NCBI GenBank assembly: GCA_031283025.1
Contig: JAITCP010000157.1
Location: 1 to 64,000 of the forward strand
Reading direction: 5' to 3'
Length of the DNA stretch: 64,000 bases
From: Spirochaetaceae bacterium
GTDB taxonomy: Bacteria; Spirochaetota; Spirochaetia; Treponematales; Breznakiellaceae
A model generated the notes under the pieces. It was not told the DNA's origin. It did not search any database and saw only the letters and a program-made list of their open reading frames with translations. How positions within the stretch are numbered: the stretch's first letter is position 1; each line of letters opens with the position of its first letter. Positions 33,871 to 42,938 of the stretch are shown here, piece after piece. Made by a program: the position numbers and the translations under genes.

Positions 33871-36528
33871 ATGACAAAGTCAGTATTTTTTAAGGTAAGC
33901 GCCTTGTGTTTAACGCTGGTGCTGGTCTTTGGGTTTACAGCCTGCGGTGGCGGCGGCGGTACAACAGCCAAAAGCAGCGATGCAAAGTTAACCGCAATCA
34001 CCATTGGGGGAAATGCGGTGGAAACATTGCCGCAGCCAATTAGCTCTGCGGTATGGGACCTGGAAACTTCGACGCTGGTAGATGAAGAGGGGCAGCCCCT
34101 GTTGGAATCTGACCAGACCGAGGAAGTTGTTCTGGAGAGAGATGTTGATCTTTTAGCGATCCCAATAACATTTTCCGCAAGCTCTGGAGCGTCAGTGGCA
34201 TTCGGAAGGGCGGCAGGCTTGACTAAACCTGCAACTTCCGGCACCGGCGGAGCCTTTGTTGCCGCCGCCGCCACCTATGCGGTGCCCAATAATATGTATC
34301 TGTATCTGCGCGTAACGGCGGAAGACGGGAACGTCAATTATTACCGTTTTCACATAACACGAAAAACGCTGGTAACAACCCTTTCCAGCCTTACCATCGG
34401 CAGTAAGACGATCAGTTTTTCCAATAACAATAATTCGTCAACCGACAATTATGACGGGATGGCTTCAGCAGCGATCGCCAACTTAAGTTCGGGCGATAAA
34501 ACCAACGCTACCGTTACGGCAGCACCAACCAACTCTGACACTACGACAATCCGGTATGCGGTTGTTAAAGGAGACGTTACTACGGCCCCTGTTTTTGGTA
34601 ATAACAATGTCCTTACCTTTGAAGACGATGATACTCTGTATATCGAAGTTACAGCAGCGGACTCGGGCGAAACAGAGACCCGCTGGTACAAATTCCTGAT
34701 AATGATTGGCCGGGATGCGACACTGAATACCATTATCTTTGCAGATGATCTTGAAATTGAAAGATTGGGAGTGCCTTTGGAATCCGTAGAGGCGTTTGAT
34801 GAGCTTGAGGACGACGACGATGAAACGGTCGGAAAAATGCAGTTTGAGATCAGGCAGCCGCTGGACGGATTTATGGTTAAGGCCGTTGCCAACGATGAGG
34901 ACGCGGAAATTAAACTCAGTCAGGACGGGGTAACCTTTGAAGATATAAATGACAGCAAAATTGCCTTTACTGAAGGCGATTTCCTGTATGTCAAAGTTAC
35001 TGCAGGTAACGGAATTATAACCCTGTACTATAAAATAAAAATGGTTCTAAGGCGCTATACTCGTATTATATACGGTTCGCCGTCAACGTGGAATGTGTCA
35101 GGTCCCGAAAATGCGGTTTGGAACACTACGGAATGGATGCCGGTAAACCGCCTTAACAAGACAGAAGGCGCTACAGGCTATAACGCAATGGCGGTAAATG
35201 AACGTACCCACGGCCAGGTAAAGCTCCTGTGGGACGAAGACGGTATATGGGTCTTTGCCCAGGTGTGGGAAAAGAACGTTACCGCAAGCGCGGTAACAAG
35301 CGATAACCACATGGCAAGCTCGGTAGAATTGTTTATTAACGAGGCGTATTCAGCCGGTGTTAGAGCCGGCAGTGTAACCGGCAGCGCCAGTAATGGCGGA
35401 CAGTACCGCCTGGGCGCCAATGGCGAAGTTTCCGGAGCGCCCGATGCGGCGGCTGGTGCCATGAGAACTCTTAACCATTACAGCGCTGTTAAATTTACCG
35501 CTACACCATCTCCCGACATAAACAGCGCTCTGACATCCGGTTATAAGGTTATTTTCCATGCTCCCTGGCGTTTTACCAATCTGTATCCGATTGCGGATCA
35601 AAAAGATATTAGTCTGGAATTGCAGATCAACGCAACCGGCAGTGACAGCCGGCGCGGCGGCGTATTAAACTGGAACAATGAAAATTCCAACAGCTACAAT
35701 TCGTTAAAAGATTACGGCGAAGCAGTTCTGGACCTGGCCGGCGGCGAATTAAAAGCCTTCCCGCCGATTATTACCGAACAGCCGGAAGGTGAAAATATAG
35801 TTAGCGGCGGAGGAGTGATTAAGGCCTTAAGCGTAACTGCGGAGTCGCCTGATGGCGGAAATCTTACTTATCAATGGTATTCCAATACTACAAGCAGTGT
35901 TACCGGCGGTACGCTCATTGCAGGCGCAACAGACCCAACGTATGCGCCTACGGTAACAGCGGTTGGGATGCACTACTACTGGGTAGTGGTTACCAACACC
36001 AAAACGAGTAACAGCACTTCCAAATCGGTAAACAGCGCCATCGTAAGAATTAACATTAAGCCTGCAGGTTCTACACCAGACTGGGTTCTTGAATTTGATC
36101 CTCCGCTAAGAAATGAAATGCCGGTCAATAACAATACCGATCTGGTAACAATTTTGCTTGATAAATACTCCGGTGAAACGGTATCAGAAGCGTTTGATAT
36201 TACCAAATACGCAACCATGAGCATCTATGTAAAAGTCTTTACCAAAAATGGCGTTGAATTTCCGCTTACCGGTGAAGAATGGAGTATTTGTACTACCAGA
36301 TGGTATGACGGCTCCGACGTTGAAATGAACTCGGGGGACTACAATGTCGGAAGGCCGGACAAACCGTTCTTAAACAGGACAATTCCGGCTGCGGTATTAG
36401 ACAATTCGACGCCGTTGAAAAAGATTGTCATTCGATCAGGAGACTCGTTCAACGTCAGCGGCAGCAATTCAAGGAGTTTGGGCTTTATAGAAGTCTATAA
36501 GATTATCTTCTATCCGCCGGAAAGTTAA
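33871..36528 (+). CDS. Lipoprotein with CBM9, cadherin-like and Ig-like domains
   Basis: 885 aa starting at 33871 (GGAGG seven bases upstream). Lipobox FTAC, then a GGGGG linker. Three cadherin-like beta modules fill residues ~30-400 (each with YYRF or YKFL strands). Residues ~410-625 match carbohydrate-binding module family 9 (VKLLWDEDGIWVFAQVW, SVELFINE, RRGGVLNWNNENSN). An Ig-like domain (TYQWYSNTTSS) and a C-terminal beta domain (ending IEVYKIIFYPPES) follow. CBM9 often sits in xylanases, so glycan capture is likely. No catalytic domain seen. Confidence 0.85.
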   Translation: MTKSVFFKVSALCLTLVLVFGFTACGGGGGTTAKSSDAKLTAITIGGNAVETLPQPISSAVWDLETSTLVDEEGQPLLESDQTEEVVLERDVDLLAIPITFSASSGASVAFGRAAGLTKPATSGTGGAFVAAAATYAVPNNMYLYLRVTAEDGNVNYYRFHITRKTLVTTLSSLTIGSKTISFSNNNNSSTDNYDGMASAAIANLSSGDKTNATVTAAPTNSDTTTIRYAVVKGDVTTAPVFGNNNVLTFEDDDTLYIEVTAADSGETETRWYKFLIMIGRDATLNTIIFADDLEIERLGVPLESVEAFDELEDDDDETVGKMQFEIRQPLDGFMVKAVANDEDAEIKLSQDGVTFEDINDSKIAFTEGDFLYVKVTAGNGIITLYYKIKMVLRRYTRIIYGSPSTWNVSGPENAVWNTTEWMPVNRLNKTEGATGYNAMAVNERTHGQVKLLWDEDGIWVFAQVWEKNVTASAVTSDNHMASSVELFINEAYSAGVRAGSVTGSASNGGQYRLGANGEVSGAPDAAAGAMRTLNHYSAVKFTATPSPDINSALTSGYKVIFHAPWRFTNLYPIADQKDISLELQINATGSDSRRGGVLNWNNENSNSYNSLKDYGEAVLDLAGGELKAFPPIITEQPEGENIVSGGGVIKALSVTAESPDGGNLTYQWYSNTTSSVTGGTLIAGATDPTYAPTVTAVGMHYYWVVVTNTKTSNSTSKSVNSAIVRINIKPAGSTPDWVLEFDPPLRNEMPVNNNTDLVTILLDKYSGETVSEAFDITKYATMSIYVKVFTKNGVEFPLTGEEWSICTTRWYDGSDVEMNSGDYNVGRPDKPFLNRTIPAAVLDNSTPLKKIVIRSGDSFNVSGSNSRSLGFIEVYKIIFYPPES

Positions 36529-36539
36529 GGAGGTTTAAA

Positions 36540-38687
36540 ATGACTAAAAAAATAACAAGAAGCTTGTTGGCAGGTTTTGCCGGCGTTATGATGGCGTTTT
36601 GCCTGTTAACCTGCGGTGAGATGGGGTATAAGCAGCAGGAAGTCCTTGCGGTAGGAGACGCGCAGGAGCCGTCTATCAGCGTACAGCCTGTAGGCGGCGT
36701 GTATACGTTGGGGAGTACGATCGCTCCTTTATCGGTAACCGCGGCGGTAACCGACGGCGGCTCGTTATCGTATCAATGGTATGATGCCACGCCCGCGGAA
36801 TGGCAGGAAGGAACAGGAACGCTTTTAGGAACGGGACCATCATATCAGCCTGCTGCCGCCGGAGAGGGTGTTTACCAAATTTATGTTTTAATTACCAATA
36901 CCAATAACAAGGTACAGGGCGGAACCACCACATCGGCCAAAAGCAATTTGGTAAAGGTTACTATTAATGACGCTTCCAACGCCCTTTACCCGAACATTAC
37001 CGCCGAACCGGAAAACGGTCTTTATGAATGGGCGAGCGGTTTGGAGGTAGAAGCTATACCGGTAACCGCGGCGGTGTCTGACGGCGGTTCGCTGTCGTAC
37101 CAGTGGTACTCTGTCGCTTCATACACCAATGAAGACGGCACCGCGATAAACGGCGCAAGCTCGGCTAGTTTCCGGCCAACCATTACCGCGGCGGGAACCT
37201 ATTACTATTATGTCGTTGTTACCAATACCAATAACAGCGCTTCCGGGCGGAAAATGTCACCAATAGCAAGCAACCCCGTTATTGTACAGGCGCTGACGCC
37301 CAATTCGACCATTACCGTAAATACAGCGGCAAAGTACCAGTATGTTCGCGGGTTTGGCGGTATGGCGGTTCCTTGGGGGAATTTCCCGCAGGACTACATG
37401 GACGACTACGAAAGAATGTTCAACCCCGATACCGGTCTTGGCTACAACATGCTGCGGATTATGATTCCGTGCAGCGACACGGACATTGAGACGGGACTAC
37501 AGCAGTATATCCTGGGCGATACAACCGGCGACAAAGACCGGTCGCACTATTATGAAATGGTAAAACTGGTAAACCGGTACGGCGGCTATGTACTGGCAAG
37601 CCCTTGGTCCCCGCCCGCAGAATGGAAAACAAACGGTTCCACCGTCGGCGGCCAGGGGGGACAGGCCGCAAAACTGATAAAGAGTTATTATAACGACTAC
37701 GCCGACTACCTTAAAAAATACTGCCAGATAATGGCAAGAAACGGCGCCCCCATCTACGCGGTTTCCATTCAAAACGAGCCCAACTATGCGGCAAATTATG
37801 ACGGCTGCGAGTGGGATGGCACTGAAACGCGTGATTTTATTAAACAGGTCGGCCAATTTACCGCAGGAGTAAAAGGCTGGGGCGGCGGCGCGGAAATTCC
37901 CAGAGTCCTTATCATGAACGGCGAATCGGCAAATACCCCGTCTTTTAACAACCCGGTATTGAATGATCCGGAGGCGCGGAATTTGATTGATCTGCTTGCC
38001 CGCCATAATTACGGCAACAGTAATGAAAATATCTGGACCACGGCAAGCCAGTATGGCAAAGAAGTCTGGATGACCGAACATAACCTTAATGCGGGAACCC
38101 CAATAGGCTATGTTGACGATTCAACGTATAACTACGTCTGGAAATTTATGAACGATGTAGACTGGACGCTACGGGTTAACAACGAAAACGCCTTCGTCTG
38201 GTGGGCGTTAAAACGTTTCTACAGCATGATAGGGGACGGCACGGAGGGTACGGTAGACGGCGCAATTCTGCCGCGCGGCTACGGCCTTGCCCATTACGCG
38301 AAATACGCGGCCGGCATGACCCGTATAGGCGTAACCGCAGCCGGCACGACGGCAAGCGGAACCGCTTTGAGCGCCGGTAATATTAACAACACGTCTCATA
38401 GTTATGACAGTACAGCCGCAAAAGTAACCGCCTATGTATCACAGGACGGCAATACCATTTCACTGGTTATGTTTACTCCGACAAATATTGGCGCGGGCGG
38501 CGTAAATTTGGGAACCGTTAAAATACAGTTGCCGGACGGTTTTACTGTTACCAACGCGACGGCGGTGCGGACAACGCGCAGCGCTTTTTTAAGGGCGGAA
38601 AGCGTTTCTGTTTTGACGAATAAAAATGCCGCTTTTGTTGAGCTTCCGGTGGGACAAATCGTTTCGATTAAATTTACCAAAAACTAG
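36540..38687 (+). CDS. GH30-family glucuronoxylanase lipoprotein (copy 2)
   Basis: 715 aa with AAGGAGG before the ATG. Lipobox LLTC. Two Ig-like domains (SYQWY near residues 78 and 185) precede the GH30 domain from about residue 255 (YVRGFGGMAVPWGNF). The acid/base Glu is residue 413 (SIQNEPNY) and the nucleophile Glu is residue 513 (WMTEHNL). It is clearly paralogous to 22225-24816, but with one Ig domain fewer and several changed loop residues, so the two may prefer different substitution patterns. It shares an operon with CBM9 and CE15 genes and is followed by a barrel gene, as is copy 1. Confidence 0.87.
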   Translation: MTKKITRSLLAGFAGVMMAFCLLTCGEMGYKQQEVLAVGDAQEPSISVQPVGGVYTLGSTIAPLSVTAAVTDGGSLSYQWYDATPAEWQEGTGTLLGTGPSYQPAAAGEGVYQIYVLITNTNNKVQGGTTTSAKSNLVKVTINDASNALYPNITAEPENGLYEWASGLEVEAIPVTAAVSDGGSLSYQWYSVASYTNEDGTAINGASSASFRPTITAAGTYYYYVVVTNTNNSASGRKMSPIASNPVIVQALTPNSTITVNTAAKYQYVRGFGGMAVPWGNFPQDYMDDYERMFNPDTGLGYNMLRIMIPCSDTDIETGLQQYILGDTTGDKDRSHYYEMVKLVNRYGGYVLASPWSPPAEWKTNGSTVGGQGGQAAKLIKSYYNDYADYLKKYCQIMARNGAPIYAVSIQNEPNYAANYDGCEWDGTETRDFIKQVGQFTAGVKGWGGGAEIPRVLIMNGESANTPSFNNPVLNDPEARNLIDLLARHNYGNSNENIWTTASQYGKEVWMTEHNLNAGTPIGYVDDSTYNYVWKFMNDVDWTLRVNNENAFVWWALKRFYSMIGDGTEGTVDGAILPRGYGLAHYAKYAAGMTRIGVTAAGTTASGTALSAGNINNTSHSYDSTAAKVTAYVSQDGNTISLVMFTPTNIGAGGVNLGTVKIQLPDGFTVTNATAVRTTRSAFLRAESVSVLTNKNAAFVELPVGQIVSIKFTKN

Positions 38688-38688
38688 A

Positions 38689-38725
38689 GGGAACCTCTAA
38701 AAACTGAAGTTTTTAAGAGATTCCC
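38689..38725. repeat. CTGAAG-core palindrome
   Basis: GGGAACCTCTAAAAACT-GA-AGTTTTTAAGAGATTCCC with one bulge, directly after the GH30 copy 2 stop. May also serve as a terminator. Confidence 0.75.
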
Positions 38726-38777
38726 TAGACTTTAGCCGGGCGCTATGCGCCCGGTCTTTTCCCACAGGAGGATTACT

Positions 38778-40100
38778 TTGAAAAAAATTACCATTGGAAA
38801 ATCTACCTTTCCAAAACTAACCGAGTTTTGGAAATGGCCCATTGCTCTTGGAGGATTTTCCAAAACTTCAGCTTTTGGAAAATCTACCTTAGATTTAAAG
38901 GAAAAACTGTCCTTTTGGACAGTTTTTCCAAAGCCATTTCCAAAACTAACCGAGTTTTGGAAATGGCCCATTGCTCTTTTACTTGCGGCGTTAACCTTTC
39001 CGGCTTTTTCCGGCGATTGGGAGATAAGCGGCGAGGCAAAAACCGGCTTTCTGTGGGAAAAGACCGAAAAAGTCGGAAAAGACCCGGAAGAAAAAGTACG
39101 GCTTGGCAGCCTTGACGACGCGGGAGACGATCAAGGGCGTTTCCGGCTTAATTTGGAATATACGGAAGGCAATGTAGGTTTTAAAATACGCATAGAATAT
39201 GACAAATGGGCTGAGGGCGGCCCCAGCAAATGGCCGTGGTCTTATGCCTTTGGGTACGTCAACAGTTTTGAAGACCAACTGACGTTTTCCATCGGCAAGC
39301 TTGGCTCATCCCCCTGGGGAACAGGCGGCCCTGAAAAATGGAAAGAGCTGGAAGTAATGGACAAGGGCGGCGGCGTGCGCGTTGAATATAAGCCCTACTA
39401 CCTGCCCGGCTTAAACGTAGGCTTTGTCCTTAACTGGTTTAACGGCAGCAGTGATCGCGGATATAGCCGCAATCCTACCATATTGGACTTGCTGCAGGAA
39501 TCAGTCCTTGGTGTGTCGTATGTGAATGATTATTTTCTATTCCGCTTTGCCTACCGTCTTGACAATGAGCTTGACCAGCGTCCCGGCAGCGGTATTGTTG
39601 TTCCACGGGAAGGCGATGATCTCATTTACCGCATAGAAGAAAAGGTTTTGAACAATTACCTGAAAGGCTTAAAAATTTGGGCGTTAGGCGTTTATGAAGG
39701 CGTAGGTTCCGAGGATGACAGTTGTATCCACTTTGAAAACTGGCTGTTTACCGAATTCGCCCCCGAATGGTTTACCGCGCAAATCCGCTTTGGTTACGAC
39801 GTTATTGCGACACGGAGCGTTGTGCACTTAAAACCCAGTTATTATCATCACTTTTTTGACAGATTTTTAACTCTGGGAGCGTCGTTCTTATGGGCGCAGG
39901 ATTTTGGCGACTCCAAGGTATATCCCGGCTCTCCGTACTGGAAAATGGAGCTTGAACCAAAAGTCCAGCTTAACTTTCAAAACGCCTACATCGCTTTTGT
40001 GTATATCATGAACAGGGAATACATACATGAAACCCCGTTAGCCGATCCCCCCATAAACCAAACGCAAAGAATGAACCTGCGCTTTGGAATGTGGTTCTAG
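38778..40100 (+). CDS. Outer-membrane beta-barrel protein (copy 2) with palindromes in its leader
   Basis: 440 aa. TTG start chosen because AGGAGGA stands right before it; an ATG further upstream has no RBS. The N-terminal ~75 residues are unusual: the segment LPKLTEFWKWPIAL and its flanks appear twice, 43 codons apart, because palindromic elements sit in the coding DNA. The true hydrophobic leader (LLLAALTFPAFSG) follows the second copy. The rest is a barrel of the 24826 type (GKLGSSPWGTGGPE) ending with MWF. It lies after GH30 copy 2, as copy 1 lies after GH30 copy 1. Whether the long N-terminus blocks export cannot be judged from sequence. Confidence 0.72.
   Translation: MKKITIGKSTFPKLTEFWKWPIALGGFSKTSAFGKSTLDLKEKLSFWTVFPKPFPKLTEFWKWPIALLLAALTFPAFSGDWEISGEAKTGFLWEKTEKVGKDPEEKVRLGSLDDAGDDQGRFRLNLEYTEGNVGFKIRIEYDKWAEGGPSKWPWSYAFGYVNSFEDQLTFSIGKLGSSPWGTGGPEKWKELEVMDKGGGVRVEYKPYYLPGLNVGFVLNWFNGSSDRGYSRNPTILDLLQESVLGVSYVNDYFLFRFAYRLDNELDQRPGSGIVVPREGDDLIYRIEEKVLNNYLKGLKIWALGVYEGVGSEDDSCIHFENWLFTEFAPEWFTAQIRFGYDVIATRSVVHLKPSYYHHFFDRFLTLGASFLWAQDFGDSKVYPGSPYWKMELEPKVQLNFQNAYIAFVYIMNREYIHETPLADPPINQTQRMNLRFGMWF
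38811..38978. repeat. Palindromic elements inserted in reading frame
   Basis: Two copies of CCAAAACT-AACCG-AGTTTTGG plus AAATGGCCCATTGCTCTT, at 38811-38849 and 38940-38978 (129 bp apart, a multiple of 3). Between them lie GATTTTCCAAAACT-TC-inverse (38854-38884) and AAAAACTGTCC-TTTT-inverse (38902-38927). The second long copy has a perfect 15-bp stem (38933-38967). AACCG is the inverse of the CGGTT loop. Confidence 0.85.
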
Positions 40101-40146
40101 CTTTTCTCCCTTTTTTTACCACGGATTACACAGAGTAATTCGCAGT

Positions 40147-40194
40147 AAATAGGAAGTTGTTCAGAAACTGAAGTTTCTGAACAACTTCCTATTT
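40147..40194. repeat. CTGAAG-core palindrome, 23-bp perfect
   Basis: Perfect 23-bp stem (40147-40169 and 40172-40194) around the GA centre. It lies between the convergent stops of the barrel gene and the AraC gene and overlaps the AraC stop codon, so it can terminate both. Confidence 0.85.
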
Positions 40195-41014
40195 ACACTT
40201 TCGGCAGGCACCGTGACGGCGGAAACCCCCGCAATGCCTTAAAACTTTTATAAAAGTGAAACGAATCGCTAAAGCCGCATTGTTCCGCCACTTCATGAAC
40301 CTTATAAGCGCCGGTCTGCAGTGTATTCTCCGCGTTCCGTACCCTGATATTGGTTATACATTGATGCACAGAATAACCCATCTCACGCTTGAACAGTTGA
40401 CCAAAATAATCCGCGTCAAGGTGCACCTGACGCGCCAGGTCTTTTACCGTTAATTTTTCCGAATAGTGCTGTGAAATAAAATTGATAACTTTACTGACGC
40501 GGTAATCAACAGAAGGGGAATCTTCTTCATACATGATAATTTCTGAAAAGCGGTGCAGGATTAACATGAGCAGCGCTCTTGTCTTCAGGATATATCCGCT
40601 TTGCTGCCTGGTCCAGCCAATGGTCAGCTCACGGAACAGGTTAATAATATCCTGCCTAAGTCCTATGCGGTTTACTATCGGGAAAAAAGCGCTGCCGTCA
40701 ATTTTCTTTAATGGCTGGTTTTTGAAAGCAAAATTAGTGGCAAAACAATGCATCAGGTTTTTGGAATAGGTAGTGGCCTCCTTGTTATCGCCCGGGCTTA
40801 AAAAGAGCAGGTCGCCGGATTCCAGTTCATGGGTTTCTCCGTTTATAATATAGCGGGCTGTCCCCCTCACAATGTAAGTAAGATCAAAATCGGTTATCGT
40901 TTGGGGCCAAATACGCCAGTCGGGGGTACACTTTCTGTGGACATGATAGTTAATTACAGGCACAAAATCGTCAAGTATCATTTCAACAAATGATGCCACA
41001 TAAAAAACATCCAA
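40193..41014 (-). CDS. AraC-family transcriptional regulator
   Basis: 273 aa from a TTG at 41014; the first ATG (40981, MILDDFVPV) gives 262 aa. The N-terminal half is a cupin-like sensor (LTYIVRGTARYIINGETHEL...SGDLLFLSPGD). The C-terminal ~100 residues form the double HTH (LTVKDLARQVHLDADYFGQL, then CGFSDSFHFYKSFKALRGFPP). Such regulators bind sugars and DNA. Placed next to the xylan locus on the opposite strand, it may control it. It is also divergent from the ABC operon with a ~110-bp gap, so it could act there instead. Confidence 0.85.
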   Translation of the reverse strand: MDVFYVASFVEMILDDFVPVINYHVHRKCTPDWRIWPQTITDFDLTYIVRGTARYIINGETHELESGDLLFLSPGDNKEATTYSKNLMHCFATNFAFKNQPLKKIDGSAFFPIVNRIGLRQDIINLFRELTIGWTRQQSGYILKTRALLMLILHRFSEIIMYEEDSPSVDYRVSKVINFISQHYSEKLTVKDLARQVHLDADYFGQLFKREMGYSVHQCITNIRVRNAENTLQTGAYKVHEVAEQCGFSDSFHFYKSFKALRGFPPSRCLPKV

Positions 41015-41124
41015 AAATCGGAACTTTACCTAAATATATGTTTTATATGTGGCAATCTATACGGTACGAATTTTTGAAATGTTTAAGTGTTTACATTTTG
41101 GGCAAAATTTGCTATATATGGGGT

Positions 41125-42219
41125 ATGATAGAGGTTGAAGGCATTACCAAGCGTTACGGCGCTGTAGAGGCTGTAAAAGCGCTTTCCTTCTCCGTAGGGA
41201 AGGAACAAGTGCTGGGTTTTTTGGGCCCAAACGGGGCAGGAAAAACCACGATTATGAAGATACTTACCGGGTATCATTTTCCGTCAGAAGGCATGGCCAG
41301 GGTGGCCGGGTTTTCTGTAACCGATGATCCGGTAGAAGTTAAACGGCGGACGGGGTATCTGCCGGAAAGCGTTCCGCTCTATATGGACATGACCGTAGAC
41401 GAGTACCTTTCCTTTATGGCCGCTGCCCGGCTTGTTCCCGCTTCAGAGCAAAAGTCGGCCCTGGAAAAGAGCATAGCAAGCTGCGGCCTTAAAAGCGTGC
41501 GTTCCAAACTTGTGGAAACCCTTTCCAAAGGTTTCAGGCAGCGGGTGGGGTTGGCCCAGGCTATTATTCACGATCCCCCCATCCTTATCCTTGATGAGCC
41601 TACTTCCGGCCTGGATCCTAACCAAATCATAGAGATCCGCTCCCTTATCAAGGAATTGGGAAAGAGCAAGACGGTGATCCTTTCCACCCACATTCTTCAG
41701 GAGGTAGAGGCGATCTGTTCCCGTGTATTGATCCTCAATGAAGGGCAAATTGCAGCCCAGGGTACGCCGGAAGAAATTGCCGGTACGCTGAAAGGGGGCG
41801 ATACCTGGGAATTGCTGCTTAAGGGGTCGGAAATAGCGGAAAAATGCGCGCGCCTTACCCAAAATGCGGCGGGCCTTGCCACGCCAAATGCGGGGACAGT
41901 CCCGGAAATAACGGAAGAAGACGGCCTTTATAGGGTCCGGTTCTTCCTCCCCAGCCAGGGAGGTTCTTCCACGGGGCTGTCCGGGGAGGTGATCTTTGAC
42001 TGGGCCGTAGCGGAAAATCTGAAAATACTCAGCATGAACCGCCGTAAACTTAGCCTGGAAGATATTTTTGTTAAACTTACAACAGAGGCAGGTAATACAA
42101 CCCCTCGTACTACGAAGGCAGCGGATACAGTGAAGGCAGCGGATGCAACAGAGGCAGTGGGTGTGGCGGATGCAGTGGATGCAACGGAGGTAACGGAGGT
42201 AATCGATGGAAATTCGTAA
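41125..42219 (+). CDS. ABC transporter ATP-binding protein (GldA-like)
   Basis: 364 aa from the ATG at 41125, where homology begins (MIEVEGITKRYG). Walker A GPNGAGKTT, Q-loop LPES, signature LSKGFRQRVG and Walker B LILDEPTSG are intact. A ~55-residue tail after residue 310 is low complexity, with repeats of short A/D/T/E/V patterns (KAADTVKAADATEAVGVADAVD) encoded by degenerate 9-nt repeats. It overlaps the permease start by 14 bases. The operon resembles GldA-GldF-GldG modules; the substrate is unknown. Confidence 0.9.
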   Translation: MIEVEGITKRYGAVEAVKALSFSVGKEQVLGFLGPNGAGKTTIMKILTGYHFPSEGMARVAGFSVTDDPVEVKRRTGYLPESVPLYMDMTVDEYLSFMAAARLVPASEQKSALEKSIASCGLKSVRSKLVETLSKGFRQRVGLAQAIIHDPPILILDEPTSGLDPNQIIEIRSLIKELGKSKTVILSTHILQEVEAICSRVLILNEGQIAAQGTPEEIAGTLKGGDTWELLLKGSEIAEKCARLTQNAAGLATPNAGTVPEITEEDGLYRVRFFLPSQGGSSTGLSGEVIFDWAVAENLKILSMNRRKLSLEDIFVKLTTEAGNTTPRTTKAADTVKAADATEAVGVADAVDATEVTEVIDGNS

Positions 42220-42934
42220 ATCTTTTATTTTGGCAAAAAAAGAACTTTTTTCTCTGTTCAATTCACCGGCTTTTTACGGGATATGCCTTTTCTTTACCGT
42301 TTTTTGTTCAATTTGGCTTTTCTATCTGCGCCGCTTCTTTACCCTGAACATGGCAAACCTGCGGCCTTATTTTGATGTTTTTCCCGTAGCCTTTATCCTG
42401 GTGATCCCCATGATTACCATGAAATCCTGGGCGGAGGAACGGAAGCTGGGGAGCATAGAGCTGCTCCTCACCATGCCTTTTTCTGAGTGGGAACTGGTGC
42501 TGGGGAAATTCATTGCCGCATTTGGGGTGGTGCTCCTTCTCCTGGGGTTAAGCCTTCCCGTGCCGTTGAGCATACTCCCCCTGGGCCGCTTTGATCCGGG
42601 GATACTGGCGGGCGAATACATTGGCTCCCTCCTCCTTGGCGCGTCGGCAGCCGCGCTGGGGCTCCTCCTTTCAAGCCTGTCCAAAAATCAGGCCGGAGCT
42701 TTTTTGGGGAGCCTTGCCGTTCTCCTCTTTACCATGCTGGTAAACCAGCTTACCGTCTCAATTTCACTTCCGCCCGCCATAGCGGAACTGATCAACTTTT
42801 TTTCCCTGGCATTCCACTTTGACAGTTTTTCCAAAGGGATCATAGACTCAAGGGATTTGGCCTTTTTTGTGATCGCTACGGTATTGTTCTTGTTCCTTAA
42901 TACCCGCGTAATTTTACAGAGGAAATGGAGTTAA
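42206..42934 (+). CDS. ABC-2-type permease (GldF-like)
   Basis: 242 aa with six likely membrane segments, starting ILAKKELFSLFNSPAFYGIC and continuing with VAFILVIPMITMKSWAEERKLGSIELLLTMP, the signature of ABC-2 permeases paired with GldA-type ATPases. It partners the ATPase whose gene overlaps it. The next gene starts after four bases. Confidence 0.9.
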   Translation: MEIRKSFILAKKELFSLFNSPAFYGICLFFTVFCSIWLFYLRRFFTLNMANLRPYFDVFPVAFILVIPMITMKSWAEERKLGSIELLLTMPFSEWELVLGKFIAAFGVVLLLLGLSLPVPLSILPLGRFDPGILAGEYIGSLLLGASAAALGLLLSSLSKNQAGAFLGSLAVLLFTMLVNQLTVSISLPPAIAELINFFSLAFHFDSFSKGIIDSRDLAFFVIATVLFLFLNTRVILQRKWS

Positions 42935-42938
42935 TACT

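Noticed and set aside
17041..40100. SusC/SusD-type locus
   Set aside because: No protein near 1000 aa with a TonB-dependent plug and no SusD homologue; the barrels are only ~400 aa.
41443..42261. 272-codon minus-strand ORF
   Set aside because: Antisense to the GldA-like ATPase, with CIRC-type repeats mirroring its tail.
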